Positions 54,998 through 64,000 of a DNA stretch of 64,000 nt are shown in pieces. Source of the DNA: Paralithodes platypus (lineage: Eukaryota; Arthropoda; Malacostraca; Decapoda; Lithodidae); assembly GCA_032716605.1 (NCBI GenBank), contig CM064573.1:8544440-8608439 (forward strand). Direction: 5' to 3'. The notes under the pieces are model-generated. The model was not told where the DNA came from. It saw nothing but the letters and a program-made list of their open reading frames with translations, and did not search any database. Position 1 is the first letter of the stretch. Every line of letters begins with the position of its first letter. The position numbers and the translations under genes are program-made.

Positions 54998-57216
54998 GAA
55001 AAGAGTTTAAGGAGTATAGTACATAATATTAAACATAATACATAAATAGATTCACCACCAGATTGGCAACAGCAAGATTATAATGAGGATATAATAAGGA
55101 TATCACCCAAAGTAGGCAATGTCTCCAGGTACCACATCAGAACATAGCCGGAACGTAGCTGGAGCGTTATTCGAACTGCAAGGCATCTCACAGCTGAAGG
55201 CTTAAAAGCGCACTACAAAAGCATGATATTTACCTCGCTACAAGGGAGAGCTAATTGCCAAAATCCTCTCATTAAATTATCTTACTGCTGTATGAGGCCA
55301 ACCCGGTAAATGCAATCTTTGATCCGTGGCAGTGGGTAGGTATCGTTCTTTGTGACAGCATTGACTTGCCTATAGACCCTACAAAACCTATGGCTCCCGT
55401 CTGGCTTTGGCACAAGTATGACCGGACTACTCCACTGGCTTAAGGCCCTTGTGATCAGCTGGTTTGAAAAAATTAAGTCAAGCTCGACCTGCAGTATACT
55501 CCTGCGTTGTGGCGAGACACGGTAGGGGGATAGTTTAATGGGAGTTGCATCCCTACGTCGATGTCGTGCACGGCCAAGAAGAAGTGAGCCCTGGAGTATC
55601 ACGGAACACACTGGGAGACGGAGATAAAACAGAGATGGAACAATTGGATAGTTGAGTATGGATATCACTCAAAGCCACTGAATTAAACTGAAAGTTTAAA
55701 AACAAAGTTGCTACATGACAAGTCAAAGTCTGCATGGATACCTTCAGGCTCTGGAACAGTCTGTTGCGGGTCAGTAAGAGAACTGAAGACTTTGTCCGCA
55801 CCAGGCTGCTCACAGGTCCTGACATTCACTGCCACAGTGGGATTGCGTGGATTGACCTCCTAATCTACCAAGATTGGAAGCCAAAGCGTCACATCTTTCC
55901 TTTGCCCCTCAACTTTCTCTTCATAATTGCTGAGGGGCACAGGGCCCTGGGTGGGGCTTTGGTTTCCCGGGCGTTTCCGCACCCTCCTCAGCTCCCCGCC
56001 ATGGAGTGGCTTCGGTCACCCAGGCTTTATTGTGGTCGGCAGGGAGGGTTCTGTGGGGGCGCTCGGTTATGGCCTTGGCCTTGCTCAGGGCCTTGGGGCT
56101 GTTCGGCCAGGCAGCTTGGGGAAAAACAACAACAACAACAACAACAGTGGGAGAATCTGGAGGAGAGGAATCAGGGGACCTATGGTAGGGCTTCAACATA
56201 TTTATATGGAATACTTGCGTGGGCTTTCTCCTGTCTGGGGTAGTTACTAGATAATCGGTAATGCTCACCCTCCGAATGATCTTATATGGGCCCCTGAACT
56301 TGGCAGATAAAGGTTGGCCAAAAAGGGGGAGCAGGACCAAAACCTCATCACCGGGCTTAAACTCCCTCTCACGGGCTTTTCTGTCATACCATTTCTTCAT
56401 GGAGCTTTTAGCCACTGTCAAGTTTTGAGCGGCAAACTCACATGAGGATCTCAGCCGGGTTTTGAAATCGGAAACATACTTGAGGAGGTTTTGGTTCCCC
56501 TCCTGGCCAACTAGGCTATCCTGCAATAGTTGCAAAGGACCTCTTACCTGGTGACCGAAAACTAGCTCATTAGGGGAAAAACCCAGGGATTCAGTTGGAA
56601 CCTCACGAGTAGCAAATAAAAGAAAAGGTACCCCCTTATCCCACTCAACTCCGGTCTCTGTACAATACTTACGTAACATTCCCTTTAATGTCTGATGATA
56701 TCGTTCGAGAACCCCTTGACTCTCTGGGTGGTAGGTGCTAGACTTTACATGCTCGATACCCAACTCCTTCAGGGACTGCTGGAAAATGTTAGAGGTAAAA
56801 TTAGTTCCTTGATCACTTTGCACCTCATGGGGGAAACCCATTCTGGTGAAGAATTTGAGCAGTTCCTTGATAACAGTTGGAGCAGAGGTAGTCCTTAAGG
56901 GTATAGCCTCTGGGTAGCGAGTTGCCATGTCCATGATAGTTAATAAATAAATGTTACCTTGGGAAGTCTTAGGCAATGGGCCTACAATGTCCACTACCAC
57001 CCGAGTAAAAGGATTCTCGAAAACGGGCAAGGGCACCAGAGGATGTACAGGCACCTTCTGATTGGGTTTTCCTGTCATCTGGCAAGTGTGACACACTCTA
57101 CAACACTCCACTACATCTGCACGCATTCCTGGCCAGTAAAAGTGGGCTCTGATTCTGTCTAGAGTTTTTCTCACACCTAGGTGTCCTGCCAATGGTATAC
57201 AATGTGCCATTTCCAT
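54998..57216 (-). pseudogene. Gypsy-2 integrase and partial reverse transcriptase
   Basis: Integrase (57216-56150): HHCC finger (HLGVRKTLDRIRAHFYW, CRVCHTC), catalytic triad intact (VVVDIVGPL, QSDQGTNFTS, HPESQGVLER), and GPY/F module (FRGPYKII, NMLKPYHRSPD). The SINE at 55843-56143 then interrupts. RT fragment at about 55668-55282: VILVPKPDGSHRF, YPLPRIKDC. RT homology ends near 55210, at the same place as in Gypsy-1. The catalytic YxDD box and RNase H are absent. Integrase would insert the cDNA; RT must come from elsewhere. The last ~230 bases before the LTR are non-coding. Confidence 0.85.
55843..56143 (+). mobile_element. SINE, 5'-truncated copy in Gypsy-2
   Basis: About 301 bp, ending in (AAC)n, flanked by ACAGTGGGA at 55834-55842 and 56144-56152. 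Gypsy-1 has the uninterrupted site at about 24870-24895. Matches 16105-16512 from 'gtggattgacctcc' onwards. Confidence 0.85.
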
Positions 57217-57245
57217 GATATCTCTACGACAAGGTTTGGGGACTA

Positions 57246-58076
57246 CTACTTGATGGACGTCCCAGGCCCGTCATCGATTGGTCTGTGTGGCGGTCTCCAT
57301 CTTCGCCACAATACTCCTCCTTTGAGGTAGAAACATTCACCACCCTCCTTCTCGCATTCCTCTTCACTCACGGACCTGGCAGCTAACTCCTTGCATTCAC
57401 TATCATCTCTCTGTAGCTCTACCAGGCCACTAGGACAATTTGGAGGGGTTTCATGGTCATCGTTAGGGTCAAGATGAGCCATAAAGGTGTCAGATAAATC
57501 CACCTCAGTCACATCATCAGGCACAGTTGGAGCGTCATTCACACTCTCATCATCCCTTTCATCAACTCTTACATTCGGTATATTTCTGTCTGAGGGAACT
57601 GCTACTTGAGACATTGAACGTTTGTCAGCACACACAGGGAAAACAGTTGGCAACTCCTTGTCGAGCTCACCGGTTAGTGGCTCGTTAACAGGGGAAAGTG
57701 ACAAAATGGGGTCTGGTCGGACCTTCTCACCTGCTACATCATTCCCCAAAAGGAGTGTTACCCCAGGCACAGGGATATCTTGGGACATACACAAAGCTAT
57801 GGTGGCCTCACCCTGTAGTAACTCACATTCAATTTCGCCTTTTACCAAGTATGCATAAAACTGGCCTCCAACACCTCTCATTACAACTGGTTCGCCAGGT
57901 GGGCACTCAGTGTAAGGATTCACCATGAGGGTGCTAGTAGAACCTGTGTCTCTCAGAATTTTTACCTCATGCATGCAACCATTTAATCTCACGTTGCCAG
58001 ATGAAATAAAGGGACGGTAACTGTCCTGCACTGATGGTGAAATTATTATTGGCTTAACCCTAGTGGGTTGCACCAC
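57246..58076 (-). pseudogene. Gypsy-2 protease region
   Basis: Retropepsin of Gypsy-2. VKILRDTGSTSTLMVNP carries the catalytic aspartate, and VTLLLGNDVAG is the conserved hydrophobic-Gly block near the end of the fold. An acidic linker of about 150 residues follows (DERDDESVNDAPTVPDD). In Gypsy-1 the same region reads straight into the integrase finger; here a frameshift at about 57250-57270 stops it with GPGTSIK. At the gag side a 2-bp loss near 58075 separates it from gag. Confidence 0.85.
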
Positions 58077-59478
58077 ATGCTACTACACCCCTGTCTAGAT
58101 GATTTACGTTAGCTGCTAGGTACTCCTGTCGAGAGTCCTGCATTAAAGGAACTTTTGGTGCTAGGTACTCCTTCTGTCGGGAGTCCTGCATTACAGGCAC
58201 ATATGGAGTTTGAGATACGGCGGCAACTGTCTGCCCCGATCTCTCGGTTCTCTCCTTGGCCCAGCACTGATAAGCTAGGTGGCCTCTCTTGCCACAAAAA
58301 GTACATACTTTAGGGGATACGGGAACGTTCCCTCTTTGAGCATTACTATTAGTTTGGGGCCCACCTCTGTTACCATTGCCCTGAGTCGCATTTTTAGTTG
58401 GGGGAACATTTCTATTTTGGCTAACTGGGGAAGACGTTATAGGCTTGTGACTGGGTCGGTCAGGTTTGTGATTGGGATACTTAAAATTAGAACTAGAATT
58501 ATCGTAGGGCTTCTTTCCACGAAATTTGTTGTTGAGCACGTATGTGTCAGCCATGTCAGCGGCGTCAGCAAGACAATCTACCTTTTTCCCCTTTAAATGA
58601 TAGGATACAGAAGAATCAATTTTCCATAGGTAATTTTCTAACAGGACCAACTCCTTCAGATCGTTGTAGCTTGTGACTTTCTTACTCTTGACCCAATGAT
58701 TGAAAGTTTTAGTCATGGTCCTGGCAAATACCTTATGGGTTTCTTCTACTTTCTTCTGGTTTTTACGGAAAGATTGCCTGTAAGCCTCAGGCTGCAATTG
58801 ATAGGTTTTTAGGATAGCTTCTTTGAGATTGTCATAATCCTGCCTAACTTCTGCTACTTCTGACAAATACGTGGCTCGAGCCTGCCCTGTCAAAACAGTT
58901 TGTAACATAAAAGGCCATTGATCTCTTGTCCACTTCATACGTCCAGCAACTTCCTCAAACAAAACAAAGAAATCCTGCACATTATCCTCAGTGAAAGGTG
59001 GAATGACACTAGTCATAGTCAATCCCAGAGGGGGAGCAATTACGGGAGCATTTGTATTGACATTTAGGTGAGCCGTTTGATATTGATATTGATAATGTTC
59101 GGTCTTTATTCTGGCTTCTTCGATATTTGCTCTGGCTTTTATGCTGGCTTCTTCGGTATTTATTCTGGCTAGTTCTATTTTTAGTCTGGCTAGTTCCAGT
59201 ACTTGATCACCAGTCAAACCAGGTGGCAATTGTTCATCAAGTTGGCTAGGTTTACTAGGGATCCCACCAACTGCTCCGTCTCCCTCCCCGCCTTCTACAG
59301 GGAACAGGTGGGTTTTTATGGTCTGAGCCACCTCTACTTTAGACATGTTTGAAACAGTTAATTTGAGATGTGAGGCAAGCACTTTCAGTTCGGATTTTGA
59401 CAGACAGTCAATATCAGGGGCTGTGGGTTCTGATTCTATGAAAACTCGAGCATCTTCTTCATTAATTAGTTGAGGCAT
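58060..59478 (-). CDS. Gypsy-2 gag
   Basis: The only long element frame here that looks whole: 472 codons from ATG at 59478. N-terminal domain (EEDARVFIESEP, LSKSELKVLASHL), a short coiled coil of EEASIKA-type heptads (59095-59200, shorter than in Gypsy-1), and a capsid-like region (VIPPFTEDNVQDFF, MKWTRDQWPFMLQT, QPEAYRQSF, WVKSKKVTSYNDLKEL). A basic Asn/Ser-rich stretch leads to one CCHC zinc knuckle, CTFCGKRGHLAYQC (about 58300). Near the end a 16-residue segment is duplicated (DSRQ-EYLA). Gag forms the virus-like particle. The start is supported by its position ~85 bases after the primer site and by Gypsy-1. It now ends in the frameshift before protease. Confidence 0.85.
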   Translation of the reverse strand: MPQLINEEDARVFIESEPTAPDIDCLSKSELKVLASHLKLTVSNMSKVEVAQTIKTHLFPVEGGEGDGAVGGIPSKPSQLDEQLPPGLTGDQVLELARLKIELARINTEEASIKARANIEEARIKTEHYQYQYQTAHLNVNTNAPVIAPPLGLTMTSVIPPFTEDNVQDFFVLFEEVAGRMKWTRDQWPFMLQTVLTGQARATYLSEVAEVRQDYDNLKEAILKTYQLQPEAYRQSFRKNQKKVEETHKVFARTMTKTFNHWVKSKKVTSYNDLKELVLLENYLWKIDSSVSYHLKGKKVDCLADAADMADTYVLNNKFRGKKPYDNSSSNFKYPNHKPDRPSHKPITSSPVSQNRNVPPTKNATQGNGNRGGPQTNSNAQRGNVPVSPKVCTFCGKRGHLAYQCWAKERTERSGQTVAAVSQTPYVPVMQDSRQKEYLAPKVPLMQDSRQEYLAANVNHLDRGVVACGATH

Positions 59479-59538
59479 GATTAATATTTGATGTTTAAGT
59501 AGTGAAACTTTAATGAAACCGAGTGAAACTGTATGAAA

Positions 59539-59559
59539 CGAATCCTGGCAAGGTCGCCA
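59539..59559 (-). promoter_or_regulatory. Gypsy-2 primer binding site
   Basis: On the minus strand TGGCGACCTTGCCAGGATTC, six bases after the LTR. Complementary to a tRNA end GAATCCTGG-AAGGTCGCCA, which resembles tRNA-Arg. Confidence 0.65.
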
Positions 59560-59565
59560 CTCTTC

Positions 59566-61098
59566 TGTTACGTATCTTGATCCTCAAGTGGTTAACTTGA
59601 TGAATCTAGATAGCACAGAGATATATATTAAGGTATCAGTCAGCTGAAGGCAAAACAAAAGTAAAATCTAATAAAATAATTTCCTGTTGTTGCTTCCTTT
59701 CCTTTTGGATCTTAGGACTTAGTATCCTTTATTGACTGATACTCTTTAATTATGAAAAATACTGAAACTAATTAAAGTCATGTAGTATTTATAAAGAATT
59801 ATTATTTAACCGAAGCTTAGTAGGCTATGGTTATGAACCGAATAAGTTATAGCTAAAGAAGGACTATTAATTTTATAAAAAGTCTTGAAAGATAAATAGT
59901 AAAGTAAGAATATTTCTGTCTCTTACCCTTTTTGAAATTAATAGATAGTTTTCTTCTATGTCCTTTTATTTATATTTAATGTAATTATTCTTGGTTCTTG
60001 TCTTACGTTAATAGTATTATATTATTATTATCATCAGGAGTAATATCAAAGTCACATAAAAAGTTAGATATATATTTAATAATTAGTTAAATTTATTTCT
60101 TAACCACGTAACATTGAGGTTTGATTATGAGTAAATAAAGTTACAGGATCGTTTCATAGATTCGATTCAGGTCTCACTCAAATAATATGAAAAGCAAAAT
60201 ATAATATTTTGAAGCAAAAGAATTTTCTTCAGCTTAGGAAATCACTAGAAGTAATATTAACACAGCCATGTTAGTCTAAGGCGATATTACTAATACGAGA
60301 CAATAGCATCACCGTACTAAGCACCATTAAGCAATGTAAGCTTAATTCAAAGAAAATGAAAGAACTCGTAAGTATTAATATAAAACAATAGTATTACTTT
60401 CATCATAACCCAATTACTTAAAGAGTTGCTTTAGTCCACAAGTTAGTCAACTAAAATAGTTAAGTACATAATAATAGCGTTAACGTTAATTCCCAATCAA
60501 ATAGTTAAACACATAATAGTAGCGTTCACGTTAATTCCCAATTAAATAGTTAAACACATAATAGTAGTGTTCACGTTAATTCCCAATCAAATAGTTAAAC
60601 ACATAATAGTAGTGTTCACGTTAATTCCCAATCACATATCTCACTAACCAACATAACATAAGTGTTTACACCGAACACACTTAACACACATTTATATAAT
60701 CTGACTGACAGTCACAATCCCATTATAATACTTCACCCCGTCTTCCTCCAGCTGCAAGTTCACCTTCCCCAACTCCAAATGAGACTGATTTGAATGCCCA
60801 CAACTCGGGTCTTATATACCAAACAATGATGGTGTAGGAACGAATCAGGAGGCGGCGGGTCGTGCCTGCTCCAATCATAGCTCCTCGAGTCGCATAACAG
60901 GTGCGTGGTCCACTCACAGCTCCTGGCGTCGATCATACGTCATAGCATCGGTCATCGAGGTGTGAAGGCTAGCATGCTGGTATGGGGCGAGATGGTTTGC
61001 CCACTCGCTCGTTCGCTAGTCTGCTTCACCGTTTGGGTAGTGGGCTCCTTCAACTCTAATTCTAACTCTTAAATTAACATACAGGGCTCCGTATGTCA

Positions 61099-61100
<2 letters not shown>
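59566..61100 (-). repeat. Gypsy-2 5' LTR
   Basis: 1535 bp; nearly identical to 53460-54986. On the minus strand it carries TATATAAG (60818-60811) and a TCAGTC initiator (60788-60783) with 32-base spacing, and the same four-unit ~45-bp repeat (60475-60640). Transcription of the element would start here. Confidence 0.9.
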
Positions 61101-61157
<57 letters not shown>

Positions 61158-61158
61158 T
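61101..61158 (+). repeat. (AT)n between Gypsy-2 and the Penelope-like element
   Basis: Nearly pure (AT)n shared by both neighbours. Confidence 0.95.
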
Positions 61159-62755
61159 ATGTTAGTAAAGCCAGGTAATAAATTTTCTTTAATACATACG
61201 AGATTGAAAGAAATAGCAATTTCTGCGTTGGAAATTTTATTATTCAAAGTTTCCAGGTCTCTGATGAGTTTTCGCTGGGTGGCAAGAAGTAGATGAAGGA
61301 GATGAGCAAAATTCATGGTGGTACAGGGTTACATTAATGTACATGATGATACAGGATATACGACGCGCGTTTCACTGGACAACCAGCATTATCAAGTAAG
61401 GATAGAATGATATAAAAGGTAAACCGGAAGGGTATATATAGAGGGTGGAGGATCAGAGGAGGCGAAAATCAGGGGGCAAAAGTCTGCTATTGGTGGAGGG
61501 GTATTCTATGAGAGAGAAAGATAGAACCGCTTCACGCATGCGCACTGGATGCGGGATGATGGTCGGTTGGCGGGGTCGAAGCTGATTGGCTGCGTGTCGA
61601 GGGGCGTGGCCTAAGTTGCGTAGTACGTGTGGCGCCTGCAGAAGACGAAGCTGAAGGAGGTAGTGCGGGGGGCTGCGTCAAGGGCACCGGGGGGCGAGGG
61701 GGGGCGTTAGGTCCTGTAGGAAAGTGCCTTTTGGCAGAAGGAAGGATCTGAAGGTCCAGAGTTTGGTTGTTGATGTTGGGATGTAAGGCTTGGATATATA
61801 ATGCTTCGAGTATAGGTAATCTCCTTGGGTCAATTTCTTTATCGAGTATGGTGGTGTGTTTCTCTAACTCGTTGCGTGTGATGTGGGGGTGATTAGGGGT
61901 GAGATAGTGGTCTTTGATGGCTCCAGCCTGAAGGTGAAGAGATAACCGACGTGAAAGACGAGTCTGCGTCATACCAATATAGGAATAAGGTCCACAGTCC
62001 TCATAATTACAGGTATGTTGGTAAATGACGTGATCGTCGGTCATCGGGCTCTTTATCTTGGTGGAAGCTGGTTTGTTGCGGAGAACGAGGTTGGAGGTCT
62101 TGGGGAATTTGTATAAATTATTAATTTGATTTTGTTTTCCGGGTTGGTAGGGTGGACATGGTTGGAGATTATTTCTTTTAAGACGGCCTCGTCATTTTTG
62201 TGTTCAGAGGACATAAAATTGCGGTAGAAGATCTTAATTTCATTGGGGGGGGGTCAATGTTGGGAGGGCTTTGGGTGTACCATTTTTCAAGATGGTGGTT
62301 GATGGTGCTGGAGATGTCGGAGTTGGAGTATCCGTTATTTAATAAAACTTGGGATAGTCTTTCTAGTTCCTGGTGGGTGTCGGCCCAGGTAGAGCAGTGC
62401 GTGAGGGCTCTCCTAACATAGGCGGAGATGGAGGATAGAAGATAACGGCGGGGGCATTCACTATCGCCGTTGAGGCATTGTCCTGCGTTAGTTGGTTTAA
62501 TGTAGACGGTGGTTCCTGTTTACCTTTTATATCATTCTATCCTTACTTGATAATGCTGGTTGTCCAGTGAAACGCGTCATATATCCTGTATCATCATGTA
62601 CATTAATGTTACCCTGTACCACCATGCATTTTGCTCATCTCCTTCATCTACTTCCTGCCACCCAGCGAAAACTCATCAGAGACCTGGAAACTTTGAATAA
62701 TAAAATTTCCAACGCAGAAATAGCCATTTCTTTCAACCTCGTATGTATTAAAGAT
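61159..62755 (-). mobile_element. Penelope-like element with inverted pLTRs
   Basis: A minus-strand element. Its 3' flank (61159-61424) and the sequence beyond its truncated 5' end (62518-62755) are inverted copies of a ~240-bp terminal repeat, read as 'gtttaccttttatatcattc' ... 'aacctcgtatgtattaaaga'. Each copy also holds the start of the element's ORF ([20 protein letters not shown]). Terminal repeats in inverted orientation with 5' truncation are a known Penelope structure. (AT)n lies on both sides. Confidence 0.8.
61532..62517 (-). pseudogene. Penelope-like RT C-terminus and GIY-YIG endonuclease
   Basis: Read on the minus strand from 62517. The RT thumb/linker part has GQCLNGDSECPRRY, AYVRRALTHCSTW and QVLLNNGYSNSDIS. 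After a frameshift near 62240 comes NFMSSEHKNDEAVLKEIISN and NLYKFPKTSNLVLRNKPAS. The endonuclease is open from 62044 to 61532: YQHTCNYEDCGPYSYIGMTQ carries the Cys pair and YIG of the GIY-YIG family as seen in Penelope elements, then TRLSRRLSLHLQAGAIKDH and the conserved ILEALYIQALHPNINNQ. GIY (here PYS) is not exact. The palm is lost to 5' truncation. The frame ends in a Pro/Ser/Thr-rich tail. Confidence 0.85.
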
Positions 62756-62930
<175 letters not shown>

Positions 62931-63198
62931 CCAAAAAAACAAGCACTACCCCATAAAGATCTTTCCTAAGTGTAACAAAATCTTCTAATGCTAGCTAGAT
63001 TAAAATAACAAGGCGTCAGTGTTTGTTTAGTTTACCAGTGCTTGCAGATATAAATATGTCTTCTATGTATAATGCTACTGGAAGAGGCTTAAGATATATC
63101 CAAAGCTGTTGTGTTGTTATAATTAACAGAAGTATTTTATTATTTTCAAAATCGTTCATAACACCAATAACCCCCAAATGAAATTAATGAAATTATGT

Positions 63199-63272
63199 GA
63201 TTCTTTCAGGATTTGAACCTAGGATATCTCATACAGAACGTACACGCTCTAACCATTACACCATCAAGACAG
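63199..63272 (-). repeat. tRNA-like SINE head
   Basis: On the minus strand TGGTGTAATGGTTAGAGCG (A box) and GGTTCAAATCCTG (B box) at tRNA-like spacing. Acceptor arms do not pair. Probably a tRNA-derived SINE head. Confidence 0.6.
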
Positions 63273-63309
63273 TTATAATATGTCAGGGTCTCCAATGTGG
63301 GGCCAGGAA

Positions 63310-63530
63310 AATTTACCCCGTCTGTACCGGCGAGGTCCTTTAAACATTACTCTGACTACTATTAGACGATGGTATTCAGTTAAAAAAGGACCTACAGCAA
63401 TTACCAGGCTTCGAACTATCTAATTTAACCCTTTCTACGATCACATGTCCTTCTTAAAAACAGCGCAAAATCGTCTAAATATAGTAGGACGAAAATGTAA
63501 TAGACATTGCCGGTACAAAATGGGTTAAAG
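63310..63530. repeat. Foldback repeat copy
   Basis: Left arm 'tttaccccgtctgtaccggc', 'actattagacgatggtattc'; right-arm reverse complement 'tttaacccattttgtaccgg', 'tatatttagacgattttgcg'. Same family as 16995-17195. Confidence 0.65.
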
Positions 63531-63740
63531 CAATAACGAAAGGCTAGATTATCGATTAACTTATTAAGGTTATTTATTCATAGATATTCATGGAGCGCCC
63601 ATGCGCTTCTTATGTCAAGTACAACCATCTAGACAAAGTTATTGTAGAAATTTGCTTGATAGAAACATTATTTATAAATGTTTATTTTTTTAATTGTAAG
63701 CAAAGCTACTTAATATCTATCTATCTAACTACCTATTTAT

Positions 63741-63780
<40 letters not shown>

Positions 63781-64000
63781 TATTATGTTCCTTCCAACAA
63801 CCAACCATGCTCCTAAAATCGATTAATGAAATTTACAATAATAGAGATGGAACGAATATAAATTTTCCATATTTGCAAATGCGAATGTGAATGCGAATAT
63901 TTAGTTGTAAACTTCGCGAATGCAAATGCGAATTGCGAATATTTCAATAAATAGTCAATATCTGGTACTAAATACGAAATAAGTGAGGAAATATGATGGC
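63531..64000. repeat. (AT)n and degenerate GCGAAT-rich stretch
   Basis: (AT)n at about 63744-63776. At about 63872-63960, 'gcgaat' and 'gcaaat' motifs recur in clusters (tgcgaatgtgaatgcgaata). No gene recognised. Confidence 0.6.

Larger units (their letters stand above)
53460..61100 (-). mobile_element. Gypsy-2: complete LTR retrotransposon with permuted, truncated pol
   Basis: A 7.6-kb minus-strand element with both LTRs, primer binding site, polypurine tract, gag and part of pol. The LTRs differ by about ten substitutions and an 8-bp duplication over ~1.5 kb by eye, so it is the youngest LTR element here. (TA)n lies on both sides. A SINE interrupts its integrase-RT linker. Confidence 0.9.

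Noticed and set aside
55734..56243. 169-codon plus-strand frame
   Set aside because: A chance frame through the SINE and the antisense of the integrase-RT linker; the Gln run is the (AAC)n tail.

Overview
This window looks like repeat-dense, gene-poor nuclear DNA from an arthropod, most likely a decapod crustacean. Visible in the sequence: long (AT)n, (GT)n and poly-G tracts, a degenerate TTAGG-type block (the arthropod telomere motif), tRNA-derived SINE heads, and remains of many retrotransposon classes. The decapod assignment is inferred from remembered resemblance of the LINE and Penelope protein fragments to families common in crab and shrimp genomes. I found no convincing host protein-coding gene, rRNA gene or functional tRNA gene. 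Almost every long reading frame belongs to a mobile element, and nearly all are broken by stops or frameshifts.

Layout. 1-0.7 kb: C-terminal piece of an hAT transposase. 0.8-4.7 kb (minus): near-complete two-ORF LINE of the CR1/L2/Jockey group (LINE A). 5.0-7.5 kb (plus): 5'-truncated LINE (family B). 7.9-10.7 kb (plus): 5'-truncated RTE-like LINE (C). 10.9-15 kb: DNA-transposon zone, with two 488-bp TTAA-flanked piggyBac-type MITEs in inverted orientation around a Harbinger-like element, then a diverged relative. 15-19.5 kb: TG-rich DNA, foldback repeats, a SINE with a 13-bp target duplication, a long-TIR MITE and (TA)n arrays. 19.5-29.8 kb (minus): LTR element 'Gypsy-1', whose left LTR is split by a nearly full-length CR1 LINE (E). 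29.8-34.3 kb: an interspersed repeat, a solo LTR of the Gypsy-1/2 family and a truncated LTR element (Gypsy-4), all bordered by (AT)n. 34.5-46.2 kb (plus): 'Gypsy-3', whose right LTR is split by LINE D, which contains a poly(A) retroposon, which contains a MITE. 46.2-47.5 kb: two G/C-rich palindromes around a TTAGG-like block. 47.5-49.8 kb (minus): a second family-B LINE split by a MITE. 50-53.4 kb: minisatellites, a near-perfect palindrome of tRNA-like sequence and foldback repeats. 53.5-61.1 kb (minus): 'Gypsy-2', the youngest LTR element. 61.1-62.9 kb: a Penelope-like element with an inverted terminal repeat, inside (AT)n. The end holds a SINE head and another foldback repeat.

The parts fit together as follows. 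Gypsy-1, -2 and -3 encode integrase upstream of reverse transcriptase/RNase H, a Copia-like order in Ty3/Gypsy proteins as described for the Gmr1 group. Gypsy-1 and -2 share the same reverse-transcriptase truncation and so look like a non-autonomous subfamily. A SINE shares its 3' tail with LINE D, which suggests LINE D supplies its retrotransposition machinery. Several unrelated elements abut (TA)n arrays, pointing to target preference or a permissive landing zone.
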